From contig CAJAES010000072.1 in assembly GCA_903938815.1 (NCBI GenBank), forward strand, positions 1 through 64,000: 64,000 bases of DNA. Direction: 5' to 3'. The stretch's first letter is position 1, and each line of letters starts with the position of its first letter. Source of the DNA: an uncultured beta proteobacterium (GTDB lineage: Bacteria > Pseudomonadota > Gammaproteobacteria > Burkholderiales > Burkholderiaceae_C). This document shows, piece by piece, positions 29,526-38,305 of this stretch. The translations under genes and the position numbers were made by a program. Below the pieces are notes generated by a model, which was not told where the DNA came from, did not search any database, and saw only the letters and a list, made by a program, of their open reading frames with translations.

Positions 29526-30683
29526 ATGGCAAAGCGCGACTACTACGACATCCTCGGCGTTCCGAAGAACGCTTCAGATGAAGACATCAAGAAGGCCTAC
29601 CGCAAGCTGGCCATGAAGCACCACCCCGACCGGAATCAGGGTGACGACGCGAAGAAGGCGGAAGAGCGGTTCAAGGAGGCCAAGGAGGCCTACGAGATGC
29701 TCTCCGACGCGCAGAAGCGCGCGGCCTACGACCAGTACGGCCACGCCGGCGTCGACCCGAACATGGCCGGCGGCCGCGGCGGCGCCGGGCCCGAGGGTTT
29801 CGGCGGCTTCGCCGAGGCCTTCGGCGACATCTTCGGCGACATCTTCAGCGGCGGCGCCGCTGGAGGCGCCGGGCGCCGGGGCGGTGGTGGCCAGCAGGTC
29901 TATCGCGGCAGCGATCTCAGCTACGCGATGGAGATCACGCTCGAAGAGGCTGCGGCAGGCAAGGAAACGCAGATCCGCATCCCGAGCTGGGACACCTGCG
30001 AAACCTGTCATGGCAGCGGCGCCAAGCCGGGCACCCAGCCCAAGACCTGCACCACCTGCAACGGTTCGGGCACGGTGCACCTGCGCCAGGGCTTCTTCAG
30101 CATCCAGCAGACGTGCCCGCACTGCCACGGCACGGGCAAGATCATTCCCGACCCCTGCACGACCTGCCAGGGTGTCGGCAAGATCAAGCGCCAGAAGACG
30201 CTCGAGGTCAAGATACCTGCCGGCATCAACGAAGGCATGCGCATCCGCTCGGCCGGCAACGGCGAGCCGGGCACCAACGGCGGCCCTCCGGGCGATCTTT
30301 ACATCGAGATCCGCATGAAGCCGCACGAGGTCTTCGAGCGCGACGGCGACGACCTGCATTGCACGGTGCCGGTGGGCCTGACCACGGTGGCCCTGGGCGG
30401 CTCGATCGAGGTGCCCACGCTAGGAGGCAAGGCCGAGATCGAGCTCCCCGAAGGCACCCAGCACGGCAAGACCTTCCGCCTGCGCGGCAAGGGCATCAAG
30501 GGCATCCGGTCCAGCTACCCAGGCGACCTGTACTGCCACATCACGGCCGAGACGCCCGTGAAGCTGACCGAGCACCAGCGCAAGCTGCTGAAGGAACTCG
30601 ACGAATCCTTCCGCAGCGCAGGCGAGCGCCACTCCCCGAACGCGAAGAGTTGGACGGATCGGGTCAAGGACCTGTTCAAGTAG
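29526..30683 (+). CDS. dnaJ: Chaperone DnaJ (Hsp40)
   Basis: 385-residue type I J-protein that delivers substrates to DnaK and stimulates its ATPase. J domain (about 1-70) with the essential HPD in [11 protein letters not shown], a Gly/Phe-rich region (about 78-128), and four CxxCxGxG zinc repeats ([32 protein letters not shown]; about 159-220; the last ends in Val-Gly). The C-terminal substrate-binding domains follow. AGGGA lies before the ATG. Separated from dnaK by 110 bp holding two hairpins. Confidence 0.97.
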   Translation: MAKRDYYDILGVPKNASDEDIKKAYRKLAMKHHPDRNQGDDAKKAEERFKEAKEAYEMLSDAQKRAAYDQYGHAGVDPNMAGGRGGAGPEGFGGFAEAFGDIFGDIFSGGAAGGAGRRGGGGQQVYRGSDLSYAMEITLEEAAAGKETQIRIPSWDTCETCHGSGAKPGTQPKTCTTCNGSGTVHLRQGFFSIQQTCPHCHGTGKIIPDPCTTCQGVGKIKRQKTLEVKIPAGINEGMRIRSAGNGEPGTNGGPPGDLYIEIRMKPHEVFERDGDDLHCTVPVGLTTVALGGSIEVPTLGGKAEIELPEGTQHGKTFRLRGKGIKGIRSSYPGDLYCHITAETPVKLTEHQRKLLKELDESFRSAGERHSPNAKSWTDRVKDLFK

Positions 30684-30757
30684 CAGCGGCGGCGGCCGAT
30701 ACCCTGGAGGACTGCCACGAACCTCCGCCAACATGCACCGCGCCGCCGCCCACCCCG

Positions 30758-30776
30758 ACCGTGATTCCATCACGGT
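30758..30776 (+). promoter_or_regulatory. Perfect 8-bp inverted repeat touching the ribosome binding site of the next gene
   Basis: ACCGTGAT, loop TCC, ATCACGGT. The last base of the palindrome (30776) is followed directly by the GGAG ribosome binding site (30777-30780) of the gene at 30786. It may be an RNA hairpin affecting translation or an operator. Confidence 0.55.
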
Positions 30777-30785
30777 GGAGCATCC

Positions 30786-32450
30786 ATGGGGGGCGCGCTG
30801 ATGGATCGGGAGATCCATCTCGCCCGCGCCCTGCTCGTCGAGGGCAACCCCCTGATGCGCAGCGTGGCCGCGGGGCAGTTGCGCAACCTGGGGGTGGGGC
30901 ATGTGTCCCAGGTCAGCCGCGTGAAGGACGCGCGCCTGCTGATCGAGCGCGAACCTTTCGACATCATCGTGTGCAACCGCGAGTTCGAAGACTCCGACGA
31001 GAGCGGCCAGGATCTCCTGGACGAGTTGCGTCGGGAGGGGCAGCTGCCGTACAGCACCGTCTTCCTGATGGTCACGGCGCAGGCCAGCTACCACCAGGTG
31101 GTCGAGGCGGCGGAAGCCGCGCTCGACGGGTTCCTGGTGCGGCCCTACACCGGCGCCCTGCTCAGCCAGCGCCTGACCGAAGCCCGCAACCGCAAACGCG
31201 AGCTCGACGACATCCTGCGGGCGCTGGACGGGGGCCAGACCGAAGCGGCCCTGGCTCTCGCCCTGAGACGATTCCAGGGCAAGATGCCCTACGCCGCCTG
31301 GTGTGGCCGCCTCGTGGCGGAGCTGCTGCTGCGGCTGGATCGGCCGGGCGACTCCCGCCTGGTGTTCGAAAAGCTGGCAAAAGGCGGTGCCACATGGGCA
31401 CGCCTGGGCGTCGCCCGCGCCATGATGGCGGCCGGGGACAACGGGAACGCCCGCAAGGCCATCCAGGCCGTGCTGACGGATGACGCAGGCTCGGCAGATG
31501 CGCACGACCTGATGGGCCGTATCCTCGTGGAGCAATGCGATTTCGACAGCGCCCTGAACGAGTACCGGGAAGCCGCAACGATCACACCGGGTTGCCTGCT
31601 GCGCACGCAGCATGCCGGCGCCCTGGCCTTCTACCAGGGCCAGAGTGCCGAGTCCCTGAAGCTTCTGGAGCGCTCGCTGGGCCTCGGTGTGCAGTCCAAG
31701 CTGTTCGACGCGTTGTCGCTGCTGATGATCGCCGTGCTCAGGCACGACCTGGGTGACAAGGCCGGCGTGGCATCGATGCGCGAGCATTTGCGCCGCTACC
31801 AGGAGAGGTTTCCAGAGTCCCGCAGGCTGGGCCGTTTCTGCCCGGCGGCTGATGTGCTGGCCGCCCTGGGCAGCGACACCGAGCAGGCCATGGAGCCGCT
31901 ACGCGCCCTGTCGGCGCAGGCAGGCGCCAGCGACTTCGACCTCGAGGCAGCGAACACCGTCCTGCTGCTGTGGGCACGGGTGCCGGCCACCCACCGCCCG
32001 GCACTGGAGCACGAGTCGCTGGTCGAGCGCATCGGGATGCGCTTTTGCGTGTCCAAGGCCATCGCGGAAGTGCTGGTGGCGTCGGCGCGCCGAGCCGACC
32101 CTGCGCTGAGCATCGTTCGGCGGTGCCAGGCGCGCGTGGCCTCCCTGGCCGAGCAGGCCATGGAACTCTCCCTGAAGGGCAACGCGGCCGCCGCGGCCCA
32201 ACTTCTGCTGGAAGCCGGTGAAAAAGCATTGAACGCGAAGTTGCTGGAGATGGCGAGCCTGATCGCACGGCGCCATGGTGATACCGTCCCCGACGCCGAT
32301 GCGCTCGCACAGCGTGCGTCGGCCCTGATGGCCCGCAACTGCCAGGCGGTGAACCACATTGCAGGTATTCAGCGTTCTGGGCGCTCTCCCGGTGGTCTTC
32401 AATTGCGCGTGCGCGTCCAGGAACAGCCCGATGTCATTGCAACTGCTTGA
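30786..32450 (+). CDS. Pseudo-receiver/TPR-like protein (degenerate paralogue)
   Basis: 554 residues. The N-terminal ~125 residues have a receiver fold aligned without gaps to the next gene, but the phosphoacceptor Asp is Asn64 (IIVCNREF), the conserved Lys is Arg119 (FLVRPYT), and the acidic pocket reads Glu19-Gly20. Only Thr97 is kept. Phosphorylation is therefore unlikely. Residues ~130-540 are alpha-helical and TPR-like (ARLGVARAMMAAGDNGNARK; AHDLMGRILVEQCDFDSALN), ending in HIAGIQRSGRSPGGLQLR plus 13 extra residues. GGAG precedes the ATG by 5 nt, and this start keeps the paralogues collinear. It overlaps the next gene by 20 bp. Function unknown; a scaffold or antagonist for its partner is possible. 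Confidence 0.85.
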   Translation: MGGALMDREIHLARALLVEGNPLMRSVAAGQLRNLGVGHVSQVSRVKDARLLIEREPFDIIVCNREFEDSDESGQDLLDELRREGQLPYSTVFLMVTAQASYHQVVEAAEAALDGFLVRPYTGALLSQRLTEARNRKRELDDILRALDGGQTEAALALALRRFQGKMPYAAWCGRLVAELLLRLDRPGDSRLVFEKLAKGGATWARLGVARAMMAAGDNGNARKAIQAVLTDDAGSADAHDLMGRILVEQCDFDSALNEYREAATITPGCLLRTQHAGALAFYQGQSAESLKLLERSLGLGVQSKLFDALSLLMIAVLRHDLGDKAGVASMREHLRRYQERFPESRRLGRFCPAADVLAALGSDTEQAMEPLRALSAQAGASDFDLEAANTVLLLWARVPATHRPALEHESLVERIGMRFCVSKAIAEVLVASARRADPALSIVRRCQARVASLAEQAMELSLKGNAAAAAQLLLEAGEKALNAKLLEMASLIARRHGDTVPDADALAQRASALMARNCQAVNHIAGIQRSGRSPGGLQLRVRVQEQPDVIATA

Positions 32451-34065
32451 TCGCGAGGTCATCACCCACAACGCGCTGGTGGTCGACGCCAACCCGATGT
32501 CGCACAGCGTTCTGACGCAGAACCTGCGCAGCTTCGGCTTCGCCAACGTGAAGCAGGTCAGCCGCATCATCGATGCACGGGAGATGCTGGAACGCAGACG
32601 CTTCGACCTGGTCGTGTGCGACTACAACTTCGACAACAGCCTCGAGTCGGGCCAGGACCTGCTGGAGGAACTGCGGCGGGAGCAGATGCTGCCCTACGCG
32701 ACCGTGTTCGTGATGGTGACCGGCGAGGCCACGTACGCCAAGGTGGCGGAGGCTGCGGAGTCGGCGCTGGACAGCTACCTTGTGAAGCCGTTCTCGGCCA
32801 AGACACTCTTCGAGCACATCAAGGAGGCCCGTCAGCGCAAGCGTGTGCTGAAGGACATCTTCGAGGCCATGGAAAACAAGGACATGGAGCTCGCAGCGGC
32901 GCTGTGCATGGAGCGATTCCAGCAGCGCGAACTCTACTGGCTGTACGCCGCCCGCATCGGCGCGGAACTGCTGCTGGGCCTGAAGCGCAATGCCGACGCC
33001 AAGCAGCTGTACGACGCCGTGATCGCCGCCAAGACCGTGCCGTGGGCGCGTCTGGGGGTAGCGCGTGCGCAGCTGGCTGAAGGCGAGACCGTGCAGGCGC
33101 GCCGGACGCTGGAGGTCCTGCTCGGGGAAATGCCGAGATACGCAGACTCCTACGACGTCATGGGCAAGGTGCAGATGGAGCAGGGAAACCTGAGCGAGGC
33201 ACTGGAAACTTACCGCACTGCAGCGACACTGACTCCAGGCTGCATCCTGCGGCTGCAGCACTGTGGAACCTTGAGCTTCTACGCCGGCGAGACGAAGACG
33301 GCCACCGACATGCTCGAACGGACCTGGCGCATGGGCAGCAAGTCCCGCCTGTTCGACGTGCTGTCGATGATGCTTCTGGCCATGCTGCGCTTCGATGCGC
33401 GCGACACGAAGAACCTCGCCGTCGCGCACGATGTGCTGATGCGCTTCGCCACGAACTACCCGCAGTCGGTTCGCCTGCGCCGCATGAGCGTCCTCGGCAA
33501 TGCCCTGATGTCGATCCAGGAAGGAAAAGGCGCGAGCGGGCTGTCGCAGCTCAGGCAATCCGTCGAGCAGCTCGATCGACCCGACTTCGACATGGAAGCC
33601 GCGACCAATGTGCTGTCGATCTGGTCGCGCATGGCCCCGCATGGCATCACGGATGCGGAGTACGAAGAGGTCGTCCGGCGCGTTGCGCGACGGTTCTCGG
33701 TGTCCAAGGCAGCGACGGAAGTGATGATTGCCGCCGTGCAGCACCAGCCGAACGCCACGGCCTGGATACGCGAGTCGCACGCCGAGGTGATGCAGCTCGC
33801 AGAGCAGGCCATGAACCGTGCGATCCAGGGTCAGGCTCGCAATGCCGTTGAAACCCTGCTCCAGCACGGCCGGACCACCGGCAACGCGAAGCTCATCGAG
33901 ATGGCGGGCCTGGTTGCCAGGCGCCACCAGGAGCGCATACCGGATGTCGAAACCCTGCTGACCACGGCCGGTACGCTGGCGCACCGCTTCTGCGCACCCA
34001 CGACCCACATCGCGGGCGTGCGGCGCAGCAACCGCTCGGCAGGCGGTCTGGTGCTTCGACGCTGA
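32431..34065 (+). CDS. Response regulator with TPR-like output region
   Basis: 544 residues. The receiver domain keeps phosphoacceptor Asp64 (VVCDYNF), Thr97 and Lys119 (YLVKPFS), though the usual acidic pair is Asp19-Ala20. The remaining ~415 residues are helical TPR-like repeats (ARLGVARAQLAEGETVQARR; SYDVMGKVQMEQGNLSEALE), suggesting protein-protein output rather than DNA binding. The C-terminus THIAGVRRSNRSAGGLVLRR repeats the motif of its upstream paralogue. ATG at 32431 is chosen for the AGGA at 32419-32422 and collinearity with the paralogue; it lies inside the upstream coding end, so translation is probably coupled. No kinase gene adjoins it. Confidence 0.87.
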   Translation: MSLQLLDREVITHNALVVDANPMSHSVLTQNLRSFGFANVKQVSRIIDAREMLERRRFDLVVCDYNFDNSLESGQDLLEELRREQMLPYATVFVMVTGEATYAKVAEAAESALDSYLVKPFSAKTLFEHIKEARQRKRVLKDIFEAMENKDMELAAALCMERFQQRELYWLYAARIGAELLLGLKRNADAKQLYDAVIAAKTVPWARLGVARAQLAEGETVQARRTLEVLLGEMPRYADSYDVMGKVQMEQGNLSEALETYRTAATLTPGCILRLQHCGTLSFYAGETKTATDMLERTWRMGSKSRLFDVLSMMLLAMLRFDARDTKNLAVAHDVLMRFATNYPQSVRLRRMSVLGNALMSIQEGKGASGLSQLRQSVEQLDRPDFDMEAATNVLSIWSRMAPHGITDAEYEEVVRRVARRFSVSKAATEVMIAAVQHQPNATAWIRESHAEVMQLAEQAMNRAIQGQARNAVETLLQHGRTTGNAKLIEMAGLVARRHQERIPDVETLLTTAGTLAHRFCAPTTHIAGVRRSNRSAGGLVLRR

Positions 34066-34066
34066 T

Positions 34067-35209
34067 CTAGAAGAGCTCGGCCTGCCCAGGCACACGCCCG
34101 GGGGGCCGGAACCTGGAGAGATCCAGTTCGATGCGCTGGCGGCTCAGGCCGAGCCTTGCACAGGCCTTCTCGAAACGTTGACGCAGCAGTTGAGCCCAGA
34201 CGCCCTGCCCTGTCATGCGAACACCGAAGCGGTGTTCGTTGTCCTTGCCGCCCCGCATCTCGCGAACTCGTGCCATGACCCTGTCGGCGCGCTCCGGCAC
34301 GTGCTGGCGCAGCCATTGCTGGAACAGCGGGTTCACTTCCCAAGGCAGGCGCAGCACGATGCTGAAGGCCGTGGTCGCACCGGCTTCGGCCGCCGCCGCA
34401 AGGATCTTCTCGAGTTCCGGCTCGTTCAGGAAAGGAATCACGGGTGAGACGCTGACGCCGACCGGCACGCCGGCGCGCGCCAACGCCTCGATCGTGCGCA
34501 GGCGCCTGGCTGGCGAGGCGGCGCGCGGTTCGAGCTTGCGGGCGAGTTCCGGATCGAGCGTGGTGATCGAGACGTATGCGGCGGCCAGTCGGTCGGCCGC
34601 CATCGGGGCGATGAGATCGAGGTCTCGCTCGATCATGGCGGACTTGGTGATCACGGAGAACGGATGCCGTGCCTGGGACAGCACCTCGATGACGCCCCGG
34701 GTGATGCCGAGCTTTCGCTCGGCGGGTTGATAGGCATCGGTGGCGGAGCCGATGTTCAGCGACAGCGGCGTATAGGAGCGCCCGGACAGAGTTTCACGCA
34801 GGCGCTCCGCGGCATTCACCTTGGCGATGATCCGGGTCTCGAAGTCGAGCCCGGGCGACAGGTTGAGGTAGCTGTGGGTCGGCCTGGCGTAGCAGTAGAT
34901 GCAGCCGTGCTCACAGCCACGGTAGGGGTTGATGGAGAGATCGAATCCGATGTCGGGAGAGTCGTTCCCGGTGAGGATGCTGCGGACCGATTCCTCGATC
35001 ACCCGGGTGCCGGGCGCGACATGCTCTTCCTGCGCGGCCTGATCGAGGCTGCCCCATCCGTCGTCGAGCGCCTGCGTCTGCATCGAACTGAAGCGGTGCT
35101 CGATGGCCCAGACCGTGCCACGGCCCTTGCGGGGTGCAAGTGCAGAGGGCACGAGGGCGGGGGGCGCAGGGGCGCAGGGAGCCGGAGCAGCGGCAGGGTC
35201 GGAGTGCAT
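34067..35209 (-). CDS. Radical SAM protein, PA0069/SplB-like family
   Basis: 380 residues. A Pro/Ala-rich N-terminus is followed by KGRGTVWAIEHRF, the family's conserved beginning, then the 4Fe-4S motif CEHGCIYCYARPTHSYL (CxxxCxxC, about residues 98-105) and LNIGSATDAYQPAE. The family is related to spore photoproduct lyase-type SplB and is often annotated as a putative DNA repair photolyase; the reaction is unknown. A LexA box and a good promoter lie directly at the start codon, supporting a role in DNA damage. The start is problematic: the predicted transcription start falls on this ATG, so the message is either leaderless or begins at GTG codon 20 (35152). Confidence 0.85.
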   Translation of the reverse strand: MHSDPAAAPAPCAPAPPALVPSALAPRKGRGTVWAIEHRFSSMQTQALDDGWGSLDQAAQEEHVAPGTRVIEESVRSILTGNDSPDIGFDLSINPYRGCEHGCIYCYARPTHSYLNLSPGLDFETRIIAKVNAAERLRETLSGRSYTPLSLNIGSATDAYQPAERKLGITRGVIEVLSQARHPFSVITKSAMIERDLDLIAPMAADRLAAAYVSITTLDPELARKLEPRAASPARRLRTIEALARAGVPVGVSVSPVIPFLNEPELEKILAAAAEAGATTAFSIVLRLPWEVNPLFQQWLRQHVPERADRVMARVREMRGGKDNEHRFGVRMTGQGVWAQLLRQRFEKACARLGLSRQRIELDLSRFRPPGRVPGQAELF

Positions 35210-35210
35210 A

Positions 35211-35226
35211 CTGTATTTATATACAG
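35211..35226 (-). promoter_or_regulatory. LexA (SOS) box
   Basis: CTGTATTTATATACAG fits CTGT-N8-ACAG exactly with the AT-rich core typical of LexA sites, and the symmetry extends outward (ATACTGTAT...ATACAGTAT). It overlaps the -10 region of the promoter for the radical-SAM gene. It is a lone AT island in GC-rich DNA. Confidence 0.82.
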
Positions 35227-35243
35227 TATCGCTCCGAAGTCAA
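35216..35243 (-). promoter_or_regulatory. Sigma-70 promoter overlapping the LexA box
   Basis: On the minus strand, TTGACT (35243-35238), a 16-bp spacer and TATAAA (35221-35216): 5 of 6 matches in each hexamer. The start of transcription would be about 35208-35210. The -35 element touches the dnaB stop codon. LexA binding would cover the -10. Confidence 0.7.
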
Positions 35244-36653
35244 TCAGTACTCGTTGCCGTACTCGGGCGCCAGGTTCTCGAAGCGCGTCATCGGCTTCAG
35301 GAATGCGAGCTTGGTGGTGCCGACCGGGCCGTTACGCTGCTTGGCGATGATGATCTCCGTGACACCCGGCTCCTTGCTGTTTTCCTTGTTGTAGTAGTCG
35401 TCACGGTAGATGAACATGATGATGTCGGCGTCCTGCTCGATGGCGCCGGACTCACGCAGGTCGCTCATCATCGGGCGCTTGTCGGTGCGTGTCTCGACGC
35501 TCCGGTTGAGCTGCGACAGCGCGATCACCGGGCACTGCAGTTCCTTGGCGAGGCCCTTCAGCCCGCGCGAGATCTCGCCCAGAACGGTGGCGCGGTTCTC
35601 GTCGCTGCTGCTGCTGCCGCTCATCAGCTGCAGGTAGTCGATGACGATCAGGCCCAGCGTGCCGCCGAACTGGCGTGCCATCCGGCGCGCCCGGGCTCGA
35701 AGCTCGGCCGAGGTCAACCCGGGCGTCTCGTCGATGAAGATGTGCGCCTGCTTGAGCTTGTCCACCGCTTCGGCAAGGCGACCCCACTCGTCGTCGCCCA
35801 GCTTGCCGGTGCGCAGATGCGTCTGGTCGATGCGGCCCAGCGAACCCACCAGCCGCAATGCCAGCTGGGAAGCGCCCATTTCCATCGAGAACACGAGAAC
35901 AGGCAAGCCTTCGTTGACTGCCACGTTCTCGGCGATGTTCAGCGCGAACGCGGTCTTTCCCATCGACGGCCGCGCTGCAAGAACGACCAGGTCGCCCTTC
36001 TGCAGACCGGCGGTGTTGCGGTCCAGGTCGAAGAAACCGGTTCGCACACCCGTGACGTCTTCAGCCCCGTTCTCGTACAGCTCGGTCACGCGGTCGATCA
36101 GCGAGACCACCAGCTTGTCGATGCCCTGGAAGCCTTGCCTCTGGCGCGAACCCTCCTCGCCGATCTTCAGGATCTTGCCTTCGGCCTCGTCCAGGATGGT
36201 GGCCACGGCCCGCCCCTGAGGGTTGAAGGCGTTCGTCGCGATCTCGTCGCTGGCGGCAATCAGCTTGCGCAGGATGGCCCGTTCACGAACGATTTCGGCA
36301 TAGCGGCGCAGGTTGGCCGCGCTCGGAACGCTCTGCGCCAGTGCATTCAGGTAAGCCAGGCCGCCGGAATCGTTGCCCTTGCCGTGCGTCTGGAGTTGTT
36401 CGAACACCGTGATCACGTCTGCCGGCTTGCTGTTGGACACCAGCGCCCCGATGGCCGCGTAGATCAGCTTGTGCTCGTGGCGATAGAAGTCATCGTCGCT
36501 GAGCAGGTCGGCTGCGCGGTCCCAGGCCAGGTTGTCGAGCAACAGCCCGCCCAGCACGCTCTGCTCGGCCTCGATGGAGTGCGGCGGCACCCGAAGGCGG
36601 GCAACTTCGTCGTCGCGTTCGGTGCCCTCGCGGGACTGGAAAGTCATGGACAT
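35244..36653 (-). CDS. dnaB: Replicative DNA helicase DnaB
   Basis: 469-residue hexameric fork helicase. The N-terminal domain (about 20-130, PPHSIEAEQSVLGGLLLDN) and linker are followed by the RecA-like motor with Walker A ARPSMGKTAFALN (about residue 220), Walker B LIVIDYLQLM (about 325) and the IALSQLNRSVE motif (about 370). Two ATGs (36653 and 36647) are possible; the frame is open further upstream but reads as non-coding. It is preceded by the terminator of the rplI operon, so it has its own promoter, not recognised here. No intein or insertion. Confidence 0.96.
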   Translation of the reverse strand: MSMTFQSREGTERDDEVARLRVPPHSIEAEQSVLGGLLLDNLAWDRAADLLSDDDFYRHEHKLIYAAIGALVSNSKPADVITVFEQLQTHGKGNDSGGLAYLNALAQSVPSAANLRRYAEIVRERAILRKLIAASDEIATNAFNPQGRAVATILDEAEGKILKIGEEGSRQRQGFQGIDKLVVSLIDRVTELYENGAEDVTGVRTGFFDLDRNTAGLQKGDLVVLAARPSMGKTAFALNIAENVAVNEGLPVLVFSMEMGASQLALRLVGSLGRIDQTHLRTGKLGDDEWGRLAEAVDKLKQAHIFIDETPGLTSAELRARARRMARQFGGTLGLIVIDYLQLMSGSSSSDENRATVLGEISRGLKGLAKELQCPVIALSQLNRSVETRTDKRPMMSDLRESGAIEQDADIIMFIYRDDYYNKENSKEPGVTEIIIAKQRNGPVGTTKLAFLKPMTRFENLAPEYGNEY

Positions 36654-36714
36654 GTGCACAACCCTGTGGACAGCCGGTGGGTCCGAAGGGGACAACACGG
36701 GACCCTGAAACGAC

Positions 36715-36737
36715 GAAGGCCGGCGAGGCCGGCCTTC
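36715..36737 (-). terminator. Intrinsic terminator of the rpsF-priB-rpsR-rplI operon
   Basis: A 10-bp perfect stem GAAGGCCGGC/GCCGGCCTTC with a 3-nt loop, about 30 bases after the rplI stop. On the minus strand it is followed by GTCGTTTC. It separates the ribosomal operon from dnaB. Confidence 0.75.
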
Positions 36738-36765
36738 TTGAAGCACGATTGTGCGACGAAGCGCG

Positions 36766-37218
36766 TCAGTCGGCCAGAGCCACCACGGTAACGGTGAGTT
36801 CCACCACGACGTCGGTGTGCGGCGCCACGGAGACCGAGTGCTCGCCAACGGTCTTGAGGGGGCCGTTCGGCATGCGGACCTGAGACTTGCTCAGTGCGAT
36901 GCCGATCTTGCCCAGCGCCTCGACGACGTCGGCATTGGTGACGGAGCCGAACAGGCGACCATCGACGCCAGCCTTCTGGGCGATGCGCACGGACTTGCCC
37001 GTGAGCGACTCACCCAGCGCTTGCGCGGCGGCCAGCTTGTCGCCAGCGGCCTTTTCGAGTTCGGCACGGCGAACCTCGAACTCCTTGATCGCGGCTTCGG
37101 TCGCGCGGCGCGCGAGCTTGCTCGGGATCAGGAAGTTGCGGGCGTAGCCGTCCTTGACCTTGACGACGTCGCCCAGGCTACCGAGCTTGCCGACTTTTTC
37201 CAACAGGATCACTTGCAT
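36766..37218 (-). CDS. rplI: 50S ribosomal protein L9
   Basis: 150 residues, normal length. [20 protein letters not shown] and the signature [13 protein letters not shown] lie in the N-terminal rRNA-binding domain. A long connecting helix leads to the C-terminal domain (about 75-150). Last gene of rpsF-priB-rpsR-rplI, 11 bp after rpsR, with a well-placed GGAGAA. Confidence 0.97.
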   Translation of the reverse strand: MQVILLEKVGKLGSLGDVVKVKDGYARNFLIPSKLARRATEAAIKEFEVRRAELEKAAGDKLAAAQALGESLTGKSVRIAQKAGVDGRLFGSVTNADVVEALGKIGIALSKSQVRMPNGPLKTVGEHSVSVAPHTDVVVELTVTVVALAD

Positions 37219-37229
37219 GCTGTTCTCCT

Positions 37230-37520
37230 TCAGACCTTGTGCTGGTCGCTGTAGGGCAGCATCGCGAGGAAGCGTGCACGCTTGATCGCGGTGGTGAGCT
37301 GGCGCTGGTAGAAAGCGCGCGTACCCGTCAGGCGGGCAGGCGTGATCTTGCCGTTCTCGCCGATGAAGTCACGCAGCACGTCGATTTCCTTGTAGTCGAT
37401 TTGCTCGACACCGGCGACGGTGAAGCGGCAGAACCGCTTGCGACGGAACAGCAGCGACTGCGCGTTGCGCTTGGGGCGCTTGTCTTTGCCAAAACGGCCT
37501 TTACCACGGGGTGGGGGCAT
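37230..37520 (-). CDS. rpsR: 30S ribosomal protein S18
   Basis: 96 residues, slightly extended at the basic N-terminus ([18 protein letters not shown]). The core [20 protein letters not shown] and [20 protein letters not shown] is typical. It pairs with S6 on the small-subunit platform, and S6 is encoded two genes upstream. Confidence 0.97.
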   Translation of the reverse strand: MPPPRGKGRFGKDKRPKRNAQSLLFRRKRFCRFTVAGVEQIDYKEIDVLRDFIGENGKITPARLTGTRAFYQRQLTTAIKRARFLAMLPYSDQHKV

Positions 37521-37577
37521 GATGGACCTCCTGAAGAATGGATCCGGATCGGAAACAGATGAACAGAAAAAACAGGG

Positions 37578-37868
37578 TCAGGCGACAGGCTCGACCTCGG
37601 TCACATGAAACAACCAACCGCGTCCGTTGCGGGCCGAAGCCAGGAAGCCGGCGAACCGCGCTTCGCTGCCCAGCGGCATCGCAGCCAACTTCGCCGTGAT
37701 GTCCCCAATCGCCAGCGCCTTGATCTCCAGGGAGACCTGTCGGGGCTGACCCGCCTGTTCGACCTCGGACTGGTGTTGAATCACCAGGTCCAGGGCCTGC
37801 AGACCGGCAGGGGTGTATCGCGGCGCGTTGCGCTGCAGCAGGGAGCCCGACAGCAATAGCCGGTTCAT
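37578..37868 (-). CDS. priB: Primosomal replication protein PriB
   Basis: 96-residue single OB-fold protein (MNRLLLSGSLLQRNAPRYTP; LEIKALAIGDITAKLAAM) related to SSB. It works with PriA to restart stalled forks by reloading DnaB. Its position between rpsF and rpsR is the standard one in beta- and gammaproteobacteria and is strong evidence, because PriB sequences vary. dnaB lies just downstream of this operon. Confidence 0.93.
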   Translation of the reverse strand: MNRLLLSGSLLQRNAPRYTPAGLQALDLVIQHQSEVEQAGQPRQVSLEIKALAIGDITAKLAAMPLGSEARFAGFLASARNGRGWLFHVTEVEPVA

Positions 37869-37909
37869 GCGCAGCAGGCGGCGAACGCCTCAGACACGGA
37901 AGGCCTGTC

Positions 37910-38275
37910 TCAGGCCGCGGCCTCCTGCTGGCTGGCCTTGCGAGCCTCTTCGCGTTCGACAGCCTTCATCATGATCGACGGGGCAGTCTCGGCCTTCGGC
38001 TTGGCAACAGTCAGGTGGCGCAGCACGGCGTCGTTGAAGCGGAATCCGGTCTCGAGCTCGGTGAGGGTCTCGATGCCGCACTCGATGTTCAGGCACAGGT
38101 AATGTGCCTTGGCGAGCTTCTGGATCATGTAGGCCAGCTGACGCCGACCCCAGTCCTCGACACGGTGCACCTTGCCGCCAGCGACGGTGACCAGGTTCTT
38201 GTAACGCTCCAGCATGGCCGGAACCTGTTCGCTTTGATCCGGATGGATCAGCAGAACGATTTCATAGTGACGCAT
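37910..38275 (-). CDS. rpsF: 30S ribosomal protein S6
   Basis: 121 residues: [40 protein letters not shown] and an Ala/Glu-rich C-terminus. First gene of the operon; AAGGAG lies just before the ATG. The upstream leader carries a small hairpin with a CCG-containing loop. A TATACT -10 (38357-38352) is a promoter candidate, without a convincing -35. Confidence 0.97.
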   Translation of the reverse strand: MRHYEIVLLIHPDQSEQVPAMLERYKNLVTVAGGKVHRVEDWGRRQLAYMIQKLAKAHYLCLNIECGIETLTELETGFRFNDAVLRHLTVAKPKAETAPSIMMKAVEREEARKASQQEAAA

Positions 38276-38290
38276 AGAACTCCTTGTGGA

Positions 38291-38305
38291 TTCCATCGGG
38301 TGGAA
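38291..38305 (-). promoter_or_regulatory. Possible S6:S18 leader hairpin
   Basis: On the minus strand, TTCCA, loop CCCGA, TGGAA, immediately upstream of the rpsF Shine-Dalgarno. S6:S18 complexes in many bacteria bind a leader structure with an exposed CCG. The loop here contains CCG, but the stem is short, so the match is tentative. Confidence 0.3.
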
